From an uncultured Piscirickettsiaceae bacterium (lineage in GTDB: Bacteria; Pseudomonadota; Gammaproteobacteria; Methylococcales; Cycloclasticaceae), in NCBI GenBank assembly GCA_913061075.1, contig CAJXSK010000004.1, positions 124,001 through 188,000 of the forward strand: a stretch of DNA of 64,000 nt. The letters run 5' to 3'. The translations under genes and the position numbers were made by a program. Shown here piece by piece: positions 28,281 to 39,869 of this stretch (position 1 is the stretch's first letter; each line of letters begins with the position of its first letter). Under the pieces are notes generated by a model. It saw only the letters and a list, made by a program, of their open reading frames with translations. It was not told the origin of the DNA and did no database searches.

Positions 28281-28716
28281 GATATTAGATGCTCGTTTGG
28301 GAAATGAAATATCCATGCCGGAGTATGCTACAGCGGGTTCTGCGGGTATAGATCTTCGAGCGTGTTTAAATGAATCGCTATTACTAAAGCCCGGGCAAAC
28401 AGAATTAATTCCTACGGGGATGGCTATACATATTAAAGACCCGGCATTGGCTGCGGTCATTTTGCCTCGATCAGGTTTAGGCCATAAGCATGGGATTGTA
28501 TTAGGCAACTTGGTTGGTTTGATTGATTCAGATTACCAAGGTCAATTATTTGTTTCATGTTGGAATAGAGGGCAAACTGATTTTATTATTGAAATTGGTG
28601 AAAGAATCGCTCAGCTTGTCTTTGTGCCGGTAGAGCAGGTTGTTTTTGAGCAAGTGGAATCATTTGATGATAGTGAGCGCGGAGCAGGTGGTTTTGGCCA
28701 TACAGGGACGCATTAA
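28261..28716 (+). CDS. dut: dUTP diphosphatase
   Basis: A 151-residue trimeric dUTPase that hydrolyses dUTP to dUMP, supplying dTMP synthesis and keeping uracil out of DNA. All five motifs can be seen: motif [11 protein letters not shown], motif [17 protein letters not shown], motif [16 protein letters not shown] with the catalytic Asp, motif [12 protein letters not shown] and the C-terminal motif [11 protein letters not shown]. Normal length. The start ATG lies inside the end of coaBC; the coaBC-dut order is a conserved pair. Confidence 0.96.
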   Translation: MKKIQFKILDARLGNEISMPEYATAGSAGIDLRACLNESLLLKPGQTELIPTGMAIHIKDPALAAVILPRSGLGHKHGIVLGNLVGLIDSDYQGQLFVSCWNRGQTDFIIEIGERIAQLVFVPVEQVVFEQVESFDDSERGAGGFGHTGTH

Positions 28717-28721
28717 ACAAG

Positions 28722-31067
28722 ATGAATAAAATATTCTATTACTTAAGTGGTTTGGTATTGCTTTGCGGTATAGGCGGGTATTTGTATCTGAATCAAGCCA
28801 ATGAGAGTAAGTTGCATCAAGTGGAAGCATATAAGACTGAAGCCATCAAGATGGCAAGCAATGTTTCCAGTCTTGTAAAAAAATGGAGAATGTTAGTTGT
28901 TGAGTTGTCTGATAATGCGCCTATATCCAATGGTTCATTGGATGTTAAAGGAAGTTTGTTAGCAAATTGGGTCGATAATCAATTAGCCGCGCATCCTGAG
29001 TTAACTAGTTTAAAGATGCTAGTCCCAGGGCATCTTAAAATTGACCGTAATAGTAATCCGCCCATAGATTATGCGGGATTAGGTTTGTTGCGGGCTGTTG
29101 AGAGCTCTAAAAAAAATCAAATGCCAGAAATTCACCTGCGAGGTAGTGCGGGGGAACATGTGGCTGTATCTGCTCCGATTTTGAGGGAACAAGAGTTACA
29201 AGCTATTGTGTTGGCCACTTTTGATGTTCAAGCATTGTTGAACGTATTTAAAAGCGGGCCGTCAGATGCTTTGTTTGAATTAAAGCAAGGAACATTGGTT
29301 GTGCAGGCTGTTGGCAACCAAAGCGAAGAGAACAGTGAGAGTGTAGAAGAGACATTTATATCTGGAACGCGTTGGCGAATCTCTATCAAAAAAATGTTCC
29401 CAAAATTTCCGTTTACTGAAATTGATGTGCTTTTTTATGCAGGGGTGTTGTTGGCTCTAATTATTTTGGTGGGTATGGGTGTTGGTATGTTTACAAATCG
29501 AGAACGCTCAAAAGCATTGCTAAATAAAGTGACAGGTCATACGGATGAAGATGACTCCAAGCCATTTAGTGAAGCCGTTGAAGAGGTGGAGAACGCTATA
29601 GATAAAGAAATGGAAGCGCTCGAATTGTCTTCTACTGAAACAACGAACCCCATTTTCTTAAAAGATGATGCCATTAAGCTGGGTGTTGAGAGCGAGGTGC
29701 CAAAATCTATTTTCAGGGCATACGATATACGTGGCGTGGTTGATGAAACGTTAACAGAAGAGTTAGTAGTAAGAATTGGTCAAGCCATCGGTAGTGAAGT
29801 GCGAAAGGTAGGAAAAAACCAGGTGGCGATAGGCCGCGATGGGCGACTGCATAGTTTAAGGTTAAGTGAAGCATTGGCTAAAGGGTTGCAATCATCGGGC
29901 TGTGATGTTGTTGATGTTGGGCAAGTACCAACCCCCGTTTTATATTTTGCCACTCATCATATTGAAAATACAACGTCAGGCGTGATGATTACTGGTAGTC
30001 ATAATCCGCCAGAATATAATGGTTTAAAAATAGTGGTGGATGGAGTGACGTTGTCTAATGATGGCATACTCCAGCTATACGAGAGAATTCAAGAAAACAA
30101 CTTTGAAACGGGGCAAGGGTCGCTGAAAAAGCAAATGATGTTGCCTGATTATATCGGCACCATTAGTGCGGATGTGAAAGTTGGGCGAATGATGAAAGTA
30201 GTGGTTGATTGCGGTAATGGAGTAGCGGGTGAAGCTGCGCCAATGCTGTTATCAACGTTAGGGTGTGAAGTGGTGCCGCTTTACTGTGATATTGATGGGA
30301 CGTTCCCAAATCATCACCCGGACCCAAGTAAGCCTGAAAATTTAAAAGAGCTTATCGATAAAGTGCGTGAAGAAGAGGCTGAATTAGGATTGGCTTTTGA
30401 TGGCGATGGTGACCGTTTAGGTGTGGTTGATGCGAGTGGAAATATCATTTGGCCCGATAGGCAAATGATGTTGTACGCTGCGGATGTTCTATCTAGACAG
30501 TCCGGTGCTGATATTATTTTTGATGTTAAATGTTCTAAAAATTTAGCCAAAGAAATATCGCGTCATGGCGGTAAGCCAGTGATGGCTAAAACGGGGCATT
30601 CTTTAATCAAAGCGAAGATGAAAGAAACTAATGCTGAGCTGGCAGGAGAAATGAGTGGGCATATTTTCTTTAAAGAACGTTGGTTTGGCTTTGATGATGC
30701 GTTATACACCGCAGCAAGGTTGGTTGAAATTTTGTCCGCTGAGTTTAGATCCACAACAGAGATATTTGCCGAGTTACCTGACAGTATTAGTACGCCAGAG
30801 TTAAATGTAACAATGGAAGAAGGTGAAAACTTTACATTCATTGAAGAAATGCAAGCAGTTGCAGACTTTGATGATGCTAAAGTAATTGATATTGATGGTA
30901 TGCGAGTTGAGTTTATAGATGGCTGGGGATTGGTGCGGGCATCGAATACAACGCCATCATTGGTATTACGTTTCGAAGCGGATAGTGAAGAGGCTTTAGA
31001 AAGAATAAAAGGTAATTTTAAAGACGTGATGCTTAAAGTTAAGCCCGATATAGTATTGCCTTTTTAA
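28722..31067 (+). CDS. algC: Phosphomannomutase/phosphoglucomutase with membrane-anchored N-terminal extension
   Basis: A 781-residue AlgC-type hexose mutase interconverting 1- and 6-phosphates of mannose and glucose for polysaccharide synthesis. The catalytic part begins near residue 328 (SIFRAYDIRG), carries the phosphoserine loop TGSHNPPEYNG with S426, and the magnesium loop FDGDGDR. The first 320 residues are a two-helix membrane module: TM about 5-23, a periplasmic region of about 210 residues, TM about 236-257, then an acidic linker. Pseudomonas AlgC is also known in a long form with such an extension. Its function is unknown; a sensing role is possible. It lies 5 bp after dut. Confidence 0.92.
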   Translation: MNKIFYYLSGLVLLCGIGGYLYLNQANESKLHQVEAYKTEAIKMASNVSSLVKKWRMLVVELSDNAPISNGSLDVKGSLLANWVDNQLAAHPELTSLKMLVPGHLKIDRNSNPPIDYAGLGLLRAVESSKKNQMPEIHLRGSAGEHVAVSAPILREQELQAIVLATFDVQALLNVFKSGPSDALFELKQGTLVVQAVGNQSEENSESVEETFISGTRWRISIKKMFPKFPFTEIDVLFYAGVLLALIILVGMGVGMFTNRERSKALLNKVTGHTDEDDSKPFSEAVEEVENAIDKEMEALELSSTETTNPIFLKDDAIKLGVESEVPKSIFRAYDIRGVVDETLTEELVVRIGQAIGSEVRKVGKNQVAIGRDGRLHSLRLSEALAKGLQSSGCDVVDVGQVPTPVLYFATHHIENTTSGVMITGSHNPPEYNGLKIVVDGVTLSNDGILQLYERIQENNFETGQGSLKKQMMLPDYIGTISADVKVGRMMKVVVDCGNGVAGEAAPMLLSTLGCEVVPLYCDIDGTFPNHHPDPSKPENLKELIDKVREEEAELGLAFDGDGDRLGVVDASGNIIWPDRQMMLYAADVLSRQSGADIIFDVKCSKNLAKEISRHGGKPVMAKTGHSLIKAKMKETNAELAGEMSGHIFFKERWFGFDDALYTAARLVEILSAEFRSTTEIFAELPDSISTPELNVTMEEGENFTFIEEMQAVADFDDAKVIDIDGMRVEFIDGWGLVRASNTTPSLVLRFEADSEEALERIKGNFKDVMLKVKPDIVLPF

Positions 31068-31086
31068 TGTTAGTTAAGACGGTTAA

Positions 31087-32945
<1,859 letters not shown>

Positions 32946-33186
32946 GATACTTTTTTATATTTAAACAATGGAATTAAATCACGGTGCTGATGAATGTAAT
33001 GTTAATGCTCTTTTTTTGATTAAATGCATTGTTGTTAATGTGGTTTTAAGTATAGTTGAAGAAGAAAATTAGGTGTAAGTGCTAGGTATAGAAATACTTA
33101 TTAATAGTGCTTAAACAATAAATCTAGCAAATAGTATCATGTGCCTATCAGGCCCCATGGGTTAGGAAGAAATTATAGAGGTTAAG

Positions 33187-35856
33187 ATGACAGATACAAA
33201 CAACATCAATGCAATCGATGAAGATCCCCAGGAAACAGAAGAATGGCTAGCAGCTTTAGAGGCTGTAATAAAAGTTGAAGGTGAGGGAAGGGCGCATTAT
33301 TTATTAGAAACGTTAATTGAAAAAGCCAGAATGTCCGGAGCAGATATTCCTTTTAGTGCTGAAACAGCTTACGTTAATACAATTTCGATTCCTGACCAAG
33401 CCCAATATATTGGCGATACATCATTGGAGCATAAGATACGTTCATACGTCCGCTGGAATGCGATGGTGATGGTTCTTAGGGCCAACAAAGACACCAATGT
33501 GGGTGGGCATATTGCTAGTTTTGCTTCATCAGCAACTCTTTATGACGTGGGGTATAACCATTTTTGGCATGCGGCCAGTGAAACACATGGTGGTGATCTA
33601 GTGTTTGTTCAAGGACATGTGGCAACGGGGATTTATGCTCGTGCTTTCATGTTGGGCCGTTTAACTGAGCAGCAAATGGATGGGTTTAGGCAGGAAGTGG
33701 ATGGTGGTGGTTTATCGTCTTATCCACACCCGTGGTTAATGCCTGATTTTTGGCAATTTCCTACTGTCTCAATGGGACTAGGGCCAATTATGGCCATTTA
33801 TCAAGCGCGTTTTATGAAGTATATGGAAGACCGTGGTTTTGCAGACACGGAACGTCGCAACGTGTGGGCATTTTTAGGTGATGGTGAAACAGATGAACCG
33901 GAATCCTTGGGTGCGATTGGAATGGCTGGTAGAGAGAAGTTGGGTAATTTAGTGTTTGTTGTTAATTGTAATTTGCAACGACTTGATGGGCCAGTAAGAG
34001 GAAATGGCAAGATCATCCAAGAACTTGAGTCAAACTTTCGAGGCGCTGGTTGGAATGTTATTAAGGTAGTCTGGGGCAATCGATGGGATGCTCTGTTGGC
34101 ACGTGATACGGATGGACACCTTCGTCGTCGCATGATGGATTGTGTGGATGGCGATTACCAAACCATGAAAGCGAAAGATGGTGCTTACGTTCGTGAGCAT
34201 TTCTTCAATACACCTGAATTGCAAGCGATGGTTGCAGATTGGTCAGATAAAGATATTTGGGATTTAAACCGAGGCGGGCATGATCCTGCGAAAGTGTTTG
34301 CGGCGTATGATGCAGCGACTAAAGAAACAGAAAGGCCTACCGTTATTTTAGCGAAAACGATTAAAGGCTATGGAATGGGAGAGTCAGGAGAGGCTCAAAA
34401 CACGACTCATCAACAAAAGAAGATGAGTCATAACGCCCTGTTACAATTTAGGGACCGGTTTGATTTGCCTATTTCTGACGATGATGTGGATAACTTAGCG
34501 TACCTAACCTTCGAAGAAGGGTCGCCTGAACAAGAGTACATGAAGCAAAAGCGTGATGATTTGGGTGGGTACTTGCCCGAGCGTCGCCAAAAGTCTGATG
34601 CGTTGACTATTCCTGATTTATCGGTTTTCGAACCGTTGTTAAAAGGTACATCTGAAGGGCGTGAAATTTCAACAACAATGGCGTTTGTTCGAATTTTAAA
34701 TATTTTATTAAAAGATAAAGAAATTGGTGAGCGTATTGTGCCCATCGTGCCGGATGAATCACGAACATTTGGCATGGAAGGCTTGTTCCGTCAATTAGGT
34801 ATTTGGTCACATGTGGGGCAGTTATACACACCGCAAGATTCAGATCAGTTGATGTTCTACAAAGAAGATAAAACCGGGCAAGTGTTGCAAGAAGGTATTA
34901 ATGAAGCAGGGGGTATGTGTGACTGGATAGCCGCTGGAACATCGTACTCTACGCATAATTCACCGATGATTCCGTTTTATATCTTTTATTCTATGTTTGG
35001 TTTTCAACGTATTGGAGATCTTATTTGGGCAGCAGCAGACCAACGTGCTCGAGGGTTTTTGTTAGGCGGTACAGCCGGGCGAACAACGCTAAATGGAGAA
35101 GGACTTCAGCATGAGGATGGGCATAGTTTATTGTGGGCATCATCAGTGCCTAACTGTGTGTCTTATGACCCTACGTTTAACTATGAATTAGCCGTCATTA
35201 TGCATGACGGGTTAAAGCGAATGTACCAAGAGCAAGAGGATGTTTTTTACTATTTAACTGTGATGAACGAAAATTACGCACATCCAGCTATGCCTGAGGG
35301 TGCTGAAGAAGGCATTATCAAAGGTATGTATCTGTTTAATCAAGTGGGTGGCAGTGGCCAATTAAGAGTTCAGCTTTTAGGCTCGGGTACGATATTTAAT
35401 GAAGTGATTAAAGCATCGGCGATGTTGCAGGAAGAATGGGGTGTGGACAGTGATTTATGGAGCTGTACTAGTTTCACAGAGTTGGCTCGTGAAGGTCAAG
35501 CGTGTGAGCGAGAAAACCGCTTGCACCCAACGAAAGAGAAACAAGTGCCTTACGTTGCTCAATGCCTTAATAGCCGGCCTGGGCCAGTCGTTGTTTCAAC
35601 GGATTATGTGCGCTTATTAGCGGATCAGATACGCCCCTTTGTGCGTAAGCATTGTACGGTGTTGGGCACTGATGGCTTCGGACGTTCTGATACGCGTGAG
35701 AATTTAAGACGATTTTTTGAAGTAGACCGTTTTTATGTCACTGTAGCAGCTCTTAACGCCTTGGCGGATGTGGGGCAAATTGAGGCATCAGTTGTAGAGC
35801 AGGCTATTCAAAAATATGATTTGGATGTGTCAGCACCAGCACCATGGCTGGTTTAA
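33187..35856 (+). CDS. aceE: Pyruvate dehydrogenase E1 component (homodimeric)
   Basis: An 889-residue homodimeric thiamine-diphosphate-dependent E1 that decarboxylates pyruvate and loads acetyl groups on E2 lipoyl arms. The TPP/magnesium motif GDGETDEPESLGAIGMAGREKLGNLVF starts near residue 230. The active-site His loop GGHIASFASSATLYDVGYNHFW is near residues 100-125. Length matches E. coli AceE (887). It is the first gene of the aceE-aceF-lpd operon, with a 241-bp leader. A GAGG ribosome site precedes the ATG. No pdhR regulator is in the window. Confidence 0.97.
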   Translation: MTDTNNINAIDEDPQETEEWLAALEAVIKVEGEGRAHYLLETLIEKARMSGADIPFSAETAYVNTISIPDQAQYIGDTSLEHKIRSYVRWNAMVMVLRANKDTNVGGHIASFASSATLYDVGYNHFWHAASETHGGDLVFVQGHVATGIYARAFMLGRLTEQQMDGFRQEVDGGGLSSYPHPWLMPDFWQFPTVSMGLGPIMAIYQARFMKYMEDRGFADTERRNVWAFLGDGETDEPESLGAIGMAGREKLGNLVFVVNCNLQRLDGPVRGNGKIIQELESNFRGAGWNVIKVVWGNRWDALLARDTDGHLRRRMMDCVDGDYQTMKAKDGAYVREHFFNTPELQAMVADWSDKDIWDLNRGGHDPAKVFAAYDAATKETERPTVILAKTIKGYGMGESGEAQNTTHQQKKMSHNALLQFRDRFDLPISDDDVDNLAYLTFEEGSPEQEYMKQKRDDLGGYLPERRQKSDALTIPDLSVFEPLLKGTSEGREISTTMAFVRILNILLKDKEIGERIVPIVPDESRTFGMEGLFRQLGIWSHVGQLYTPQDSDQLMFYKEDKTGQVLQEGINEAGGMCDWIAAGTSYSTHNSPMIPFYIFYSMFGFQRIGDLIWAAADQRARGFLLGGTAGRTTLNGEGLQHEDGHSLLWASSVPNCVSYDPTFNYELAVIMHDGLKRMYQEQEDVFYYLTVMNENYAHPAMPEGAEEGIIKGMYLFNQVGGSGQLRVQLLGSGTIFNEVIKASAMLQEEWGVDSDLWSCTSFTELAREGQACERENRLHPTKEKQVPYVAQCLNSRPGPVVVSTDYVRLLADQIRPFVRKHCTVLGTDGFGRSDTRENLRRFFEVDRFYVTVAALNALADVGQIEASVVEQAIQKYDLDVSAPAPWLV

Positions 35857-35865
35857 AACTGAATA

Positions 35866-35892
35866 AAGTAGAAGAGGGATTATCTTCTGCTT
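35866..35892 (+). promoter_or_regulatory. Intercistronic stem-loop between aceE and aceF
   Basis: A 10-bp stem with one G-U pair (35866-35875 with 35883-35892) and a 7-base loop begins 10 bp after the aceE stop. No T run follows, so it is more likely an mRNA stabiliser or partial attenuator that tunes E1 against E2/E3 than a full terminator. Confidence 0.4.
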
Positions 35893-35940
35893 CAATACAA
35901 CTTATGCCCTTTTATGTAACAGGGGTGATAGGAGAAATTA

Positions 35941-37524
35941 ATGAGTGAATTAATAGATGTTGCCGTTCCAGATATTGGCGATTTCGATGCTGTTGAAGTT
36001 ATTGAGGTTCTGGTCTCAGTTGGAGATTTGGTTGAGGTTGAGCAAGCACTGTTGACGCTAGAGAGCGATAAGGCGAGCATGGAAATACCTTCATCTTCAG
36101 CGGGTGTTGTTGAAGAAATATTAGTGAATATTGGGGACTCTGTGTCCGAAGGAAGTGTTGTAGTGCGCTTGAAGGCTGATGCTAGTAAACCAGCTAACAC
36201 TTCAGCTTTAGAACCAGAGGCGGTATCAGCAGGGGCAGACGCTGTGATTGACATTCATGTGCCAGATATTGGCGACTTCGACTCTGTAGAAGTTATAGAA
36301 GTAAATGTTGTTGTTGGAGATACAGTAGAAGAAGAGCAATCACTGATTACGCTTGAGTCAGATAAAGCCAGTATGGAAATCCCTTCTACGACGGCGGGTA
36401 TTGTGAAAGAACTAAGGGTGGCGGTGGGAGATGATGTAAAGCAGGGTGATTTAATTGTTATCGTTAGTGGAAAAGCAAGTGCCCCAGCTGTGCCTGTAAA
36501 GCAGATTGCTGAAGGTGCAGAAAGGCCTAAAAAAGCCACCACTCCCGATCCCGAGCCGAATAAAACTGTAAAAACTAATTCGCCAGCTGCAAGTGTTTAT
36601 GTATCAAAACCAAGTGGGCAAATACATGCGAGCCCAGCGGTAAGAAAATTTGCAAGAGAGCTGGGTGTAGACTTGTCAGGGGTAAAAACAGCATCAGGTC
36701 CTAAAGGCCGACTGCTTAAAGACGATATAGTTGGTCACGTTAAAAACATACTGACAGGGGTGCAAACACCTGCTTCTTCAGGTGGATCAGGTATTCCACC
36801 TATTCCAACGATTGATTTTTCAAAATTTGGCGACATTGAAGAAAAACCGTTGAGTAAAATCAAGCGTTTAACTGGTACAAATCTCACTAGGGCTTGGTTG
36901 AACGTGCCAATGGTGACGCATCATGAGTTGGCGGATATTACTGACATGGAAGCTTTCAGAAAATCACTAAAGGCAGATGCTGAAAAACGTGGCGTTAAGG
37001 TGACATTCTTAGCGTTTATTATGAAAGCGTTGGTAGCCGCGCTTAAAGAGTTCCCCGAATTTAACGCATCACTCTCAGGGGATGGAAAAAGTTTAATTTA
37101 TAAGAAGTATTACAATTTAGGCATTGCTGTTGCGACGCCAAACGGTTTAGTTGTTCCAGTGTTTAAAGACGTTGATAAAACCAATATTTTTGACTTGGCA
37201 GAACAAATGAGTGAGGTCAGTAAAAAAGCGCGAGATGGCAAGTTATCTCCTAAGGAAATGCAGGGTGCCTGCATGACTATCTCTAGTCTAGGTGGTATTG
37301 GTGGAACGGCGTTTACGCCTATCGTCAATGCGCCAGAAGTTGCTATTCTTGGTGCTACCCGTGCCGAAATACAACCTGTTTGGGATGGTAAAGAGTTTTT
37401 GCCTAGGTTAATGTTGCCGCTAGATATGACATACGATCACCGTGTTATAGACGGGGCAGCAGCTGCGGCATTTATGGTCGCTTTGTCTGGGTATCTTAAT
37501 GATATTCGTCGTGTGTTGTTATAA
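35941..37524 (+). CDS. aceF: Dihydrolipoyl acetyltransferase (E2) with two lipoyl domains
   Basis: A 527-residue E2 core enzyme of the pyruvate dehydrogenase complex. Two lipoyl domains (1-80 and 101-178) each carry the lysine in [10 protein letters not shown], at K44 and K142. A peripheral-subunit-binding domain follows (about 230-270, ASPAVRKFARELGVDLSGV), then the catalytic acetyltransferase domain with DHRVIDG (H500). E. coli AceF has three lipoyl domains; two here is a common number. It is 10 bp before lpd and encoded with it. The start is ATG 35941; a GGAG lies about 7 bp upstream. Confidence 0.96.
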   Translation: MSELIDVAVPDIGDFDAVEVIEVLVSVGDLVEVEQALLTLESDKASMEIPSSSAGVVEEILVNIGDSVSEGSVVVRLKADASKPANTSALEPEAVSAGADAVIDIHVPDIGDFDSVEVIEVNVVVGDTVEEEQSLITLESDKASMEIPSTTAGIVKELRVAVGDDVKQGDLIVIVSGKASAPAVPVKQIAEGAERPKKATTPDPEPNKTVKTNSPAASVYVSKPSGQIHASPAVRKFARELGVDLSGVKTASGPKGRLLKDDIVGHVKNILTGVQTPASSGGSGIPPIPTIDFSKFGDIEEKPLSKIKRLTGTNLTRAWLNVPMVTHHELADITDMEAFRKSLKADAEKRGVKVTFLAFIMKALVAALKEFPEFNASLSGDGKSLIYKKYYNLGIAVATPNGLVVPVFKDVDKTNIFDLAEQMSEVSKKARDGKLSPKEMQGACMTISSLGGIGGTAFTPIVNAPEVAILGATRAEIQPVWDGKEFLPRLMLPLDMTYDHRVIDGAAAAAFMVALSGYLNDIRRVLL

Positions 37525-37533
37525 GGTGCCGAG

Positions 37534-39276
37534 ATGACTGATTTAATAGAAATTAAAGTCCCTGATATAGGTGAATTTGAAGATGGCGTAGATGTTATCG
37601 AAATACACGTGGCTATTGGCGATACGGTAGCGTTGGAAGACAGTATTGTCACATTAGAAAGCGATAAAGCATCAATGGAAATACCCAGTAGTGCTGCAGG
37701 TGTTGTGCAAGAAATAAATGTGTCTGTTGGTGATAAGGTACTAGAAGGTAGCTTGCTTCTAAAGCTATCCGTGAACAGTGTGGTAGATGATGGCATACCT
37801 GTTGCAATGCCCATCGCGACACCAGAAGTGGTTGCTGCAACAGGTACATCAAAATCAGCAGAAGGTGCCGACATACAAACGGAAGTTGTTGTATTGGGTG
37901 CGGGGCCGGGTGGTTATACGGCCGCATTTAGAGCGGCCGACTTAGGGAAAAAAGTGGTACTCATTGAGCGTTACTCTTCTTTGGGTGGTGTTTGTTTGAA
38001 TGTGGGGTGTATTCCTTCAAAAGCTTTGTTGCATCAGGCACAGGTAATTCATGAAGCTGAAGAAATGGCGGCACATGGTGTTAAGTTTGCTAAGCCTGAA
38101 TTGGATATAGATGGGATTCGAGGCAATAAAGAACAAATTATTCAACGTTTAACTGGCGGTTTGGCTGGATTAGCCAAGCAACGAAACGTGACAGTGGTAA
38201 ATGGGTATGCAGAGTTTTCCTCTAGTCATTCTATTGTTGTAGCGAATGATGGTAATAAACAGACAATATCTTTTGATCATGCAATTATCGCGGCAGGTTC
38301 ACAGCCCGTAAAAATCCCTGGGTTTCCATATGAGGATGATCGGTTAATGGATTCAACAGGTGCACTTGCTTTAGCAGATGTGCCTGAAAAAATGTTGGTC
38401 GTGGGTGGCGGGATTATTGGCTTAGAAATGGCTACGGTCTACCATGCGCTAGGGTCTAAAATATCAGTTGTTGAACTGATGGACCAGTTGGTGGCAGGTT
38501 GTGATAAAGACTTGGTCAAGCCATTACATAAGCGGCTATCTAAACAATTAGAAAATATTTACCTAAAGGCCAAGGTGCTAGCGATAGAGTCCGTAGATAA
38601 CGGCTTAAAAGTTAGCTTCGAAGGTGAAGGTGTGCCCGATTCTGACGTGTTTGATAGAGTGCTGTTATCAGTTGGTCGTAAACCGAATGGCGCCTTAATT
38701 GGTGCGGATAATGCAGGCGTAAAAGTAGATGAGCGCGGCTTTATTCCGGTTGATAATCAAATGCGTACCAATGTGTCGCACATCTATGCGATAGGTGACA
38801 TTGTTGGTAACCCCATGTTGGCGCATAAAGCGGTTCACGAAGCAAAAGTTGCCGCCGAAGTGATTGCAGGTGAAAAGGTGGCGTTTGACCCACTAACTAT
38901 TCCATCCGTTGCCTATACTGATCCTGAGATTTCTTGGATGGGCCTAACTGAAACAACGGCAAAGGCGGATGGCATTAAATATGAGAAGTCTGTTTTTCCA
39001 TGGGCAGCTAGTGGTCGTGCATTAAGTATCGGGCGTGACGAAGGGCTGACTAAAATTCTTTGGGACCCAGAAACTAAGCGTATATTAGGGGCAGGTATCG
39101 TTGGAACAAATGCTGGCGAGTTGATTGCGGAAGCAGTGTTGGCGTTGGAAATGGGCGCAGATGTTGATGATATGTGTTTAACCATTCACCCTCACCCTAC
39201 GTTATCTGAAACGCTATGCTTCGCCGCTGAAATGCATGCGGGCAGTATTACGGACCTATATATTAAGAAAAAATAA
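37534..39276 (+). CDS. lpdA: Dihydrolipoyl dehydrogenase (E3) with fused N-terminal lipoyl domain
   Basis: A 580-residue E3 flavoprotein that reoxidises the lipoyl arms with NAD. The first 80 residues are an extra lipoyl domain with K45 in [10 protein letters not shown], then an Ala/Pro/Thr-rich linker. The flavoprotein proper follows: FAD motif [13 protein letters not shown] (about 119-130), redox-active pair C154/C159 in [16 protein letters not shown]-binding [10 protein letters not shown], and the C-terminal catalytic His in IHPHPTLSE. Such lipoyl-E3 fusions are known from several beta- and gammaproteobacteria and belong to the pyruvate dehydrogenase complex. It ends the operon. Confidence 0.96.
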   Translation: MTDLIEIKVPDIGEFEDGVDVIEIHVAIGDTVALEDSIVTLESDKASMEIPSSAAGVVQEINVSVGDKVLEGSLLLKLSVNSVVDDGIPVAMPIATPEVVAATGTSKSAEGADIQTEVVVLGAGPGGYTAAFRAADLGKKVVLIERYSSLGGVCLNVGCIPSKALLHQAQVIHEAEEMAAHGVKFAKPELDIDGIRGNKEQIIQRLTGGLAGLAKQRNVTVVNGYAEFSSSHSIVVANDGNKQTISFDHAIIAAGSQPVKIPGFPYEDDRLMDSTGALALADVPEKMLVVGGGIIGLEMATVYHALGSKISVVELMDQLVAGCDKDLVKPLHKRLSKQLENIYLKAKVLAIESVDNGLKVSFEGEGVPDSDVFDRVLLSVGRKPNGALIGADNAGVKVDERGFIPVDNQMRTNVSHIYAIGDIVGNPMLAHKAVHEAKVAAEVIAGEKVAFDPLTIPSVAYTDPEISWMGLTETTAKADGIKYEKSVFPWAASGRALSIGRDEGLTKILWDPETKRILGAGIVGTNAGELIAEAVLALEMGADVDDMCLTIHPHPTLSETLCFAAEMHAGSITDLYIKKK

Positions 39277-39314
39277 TATATTTTTAAGAGCATTAGTTTT
39301 AACAAGGAGATGTT

Positions 39315-39869
39315 ATGCGTAAAGTAATAGTGTTTGTTTTGGTGATGTTGTCATTTTCGTTGCATGCGTTAGAGGTTGAAGGTGTTAAGTTGCCGGACAC
39401 GATGCAGTTAGGTGAAAGTAAATTGGTGCTTAATGGTGCAGGGACGAGAAGTAAGTTCTTTATCGACCTGTATGTAGGGTCGTTATATCTACAGAAAAAA
39501 AATAATGTGTCGAATGATGTAATAAACGCCGAAGAAAAGATGGTGATTAGGTTGGATATTACTTCTTCAATGATTAGTTCAGAAAAAATGACTAAGGCCA
39601 CGCTTGAAGGGTTTGAAAATGCGACTAACGACAATATATCGCCTATCAAAACAGAAATAGACCAATTTATGTCAGCCTTTAGCGAAGAAATTAAAGAGGG
39701 AGACACGTTTGAATTTGCCTATGTGCCGACAGAAGGTGTTGTAGTGACAAAGAACGGCACGATTAAGGAAACTATTTCATCCAAACCTTTTAAACGAGCA
39801 TTGTTTGGTATATGGCTGTCGGATGATCCTGCTCAAGATTCATTGAAGGAAGACATGCTGGGTAGGTAA
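39315..39869 (+). CDS. Chalcone-isomerase-like periplasmic protein
   Basis: A 184-residue exported protein. A signal peptide (residues 1-18, cut after LHA) precedes a chalcone isomerase-like fold: LEVEGVKLPDTMQLG, LNGAGTRSKFFIDLYVGSLYL, then the TKATLEGFENATND helix, ending FKRALFGIWLSDDPAQDSLK. Bacterial members of this family have no known flavonoid function; their role is unknown. A strong AAGGAG (39304-39309) sits 5 bp before the ATG. It ends one base before the next gene, implying a two-gene unit with the hydrolase. Confidence 0.87.
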   Translation: MRKVIVFVLVMLSFSLHALEVEGVKLPDTMQLGESKLVLNGAGTRSKFFIDLYVGSLYLQKKNNVSNDVINAEEKMVIRLDITSSMISSEKMTKATLEGFENATNDNISPIKTEIDQFMSAFSEEIKEGDTFEFAYVPTEGVVVTKNGTIKETISSKPFKRALFGIWLSDDPAQDSLKEDMLGR

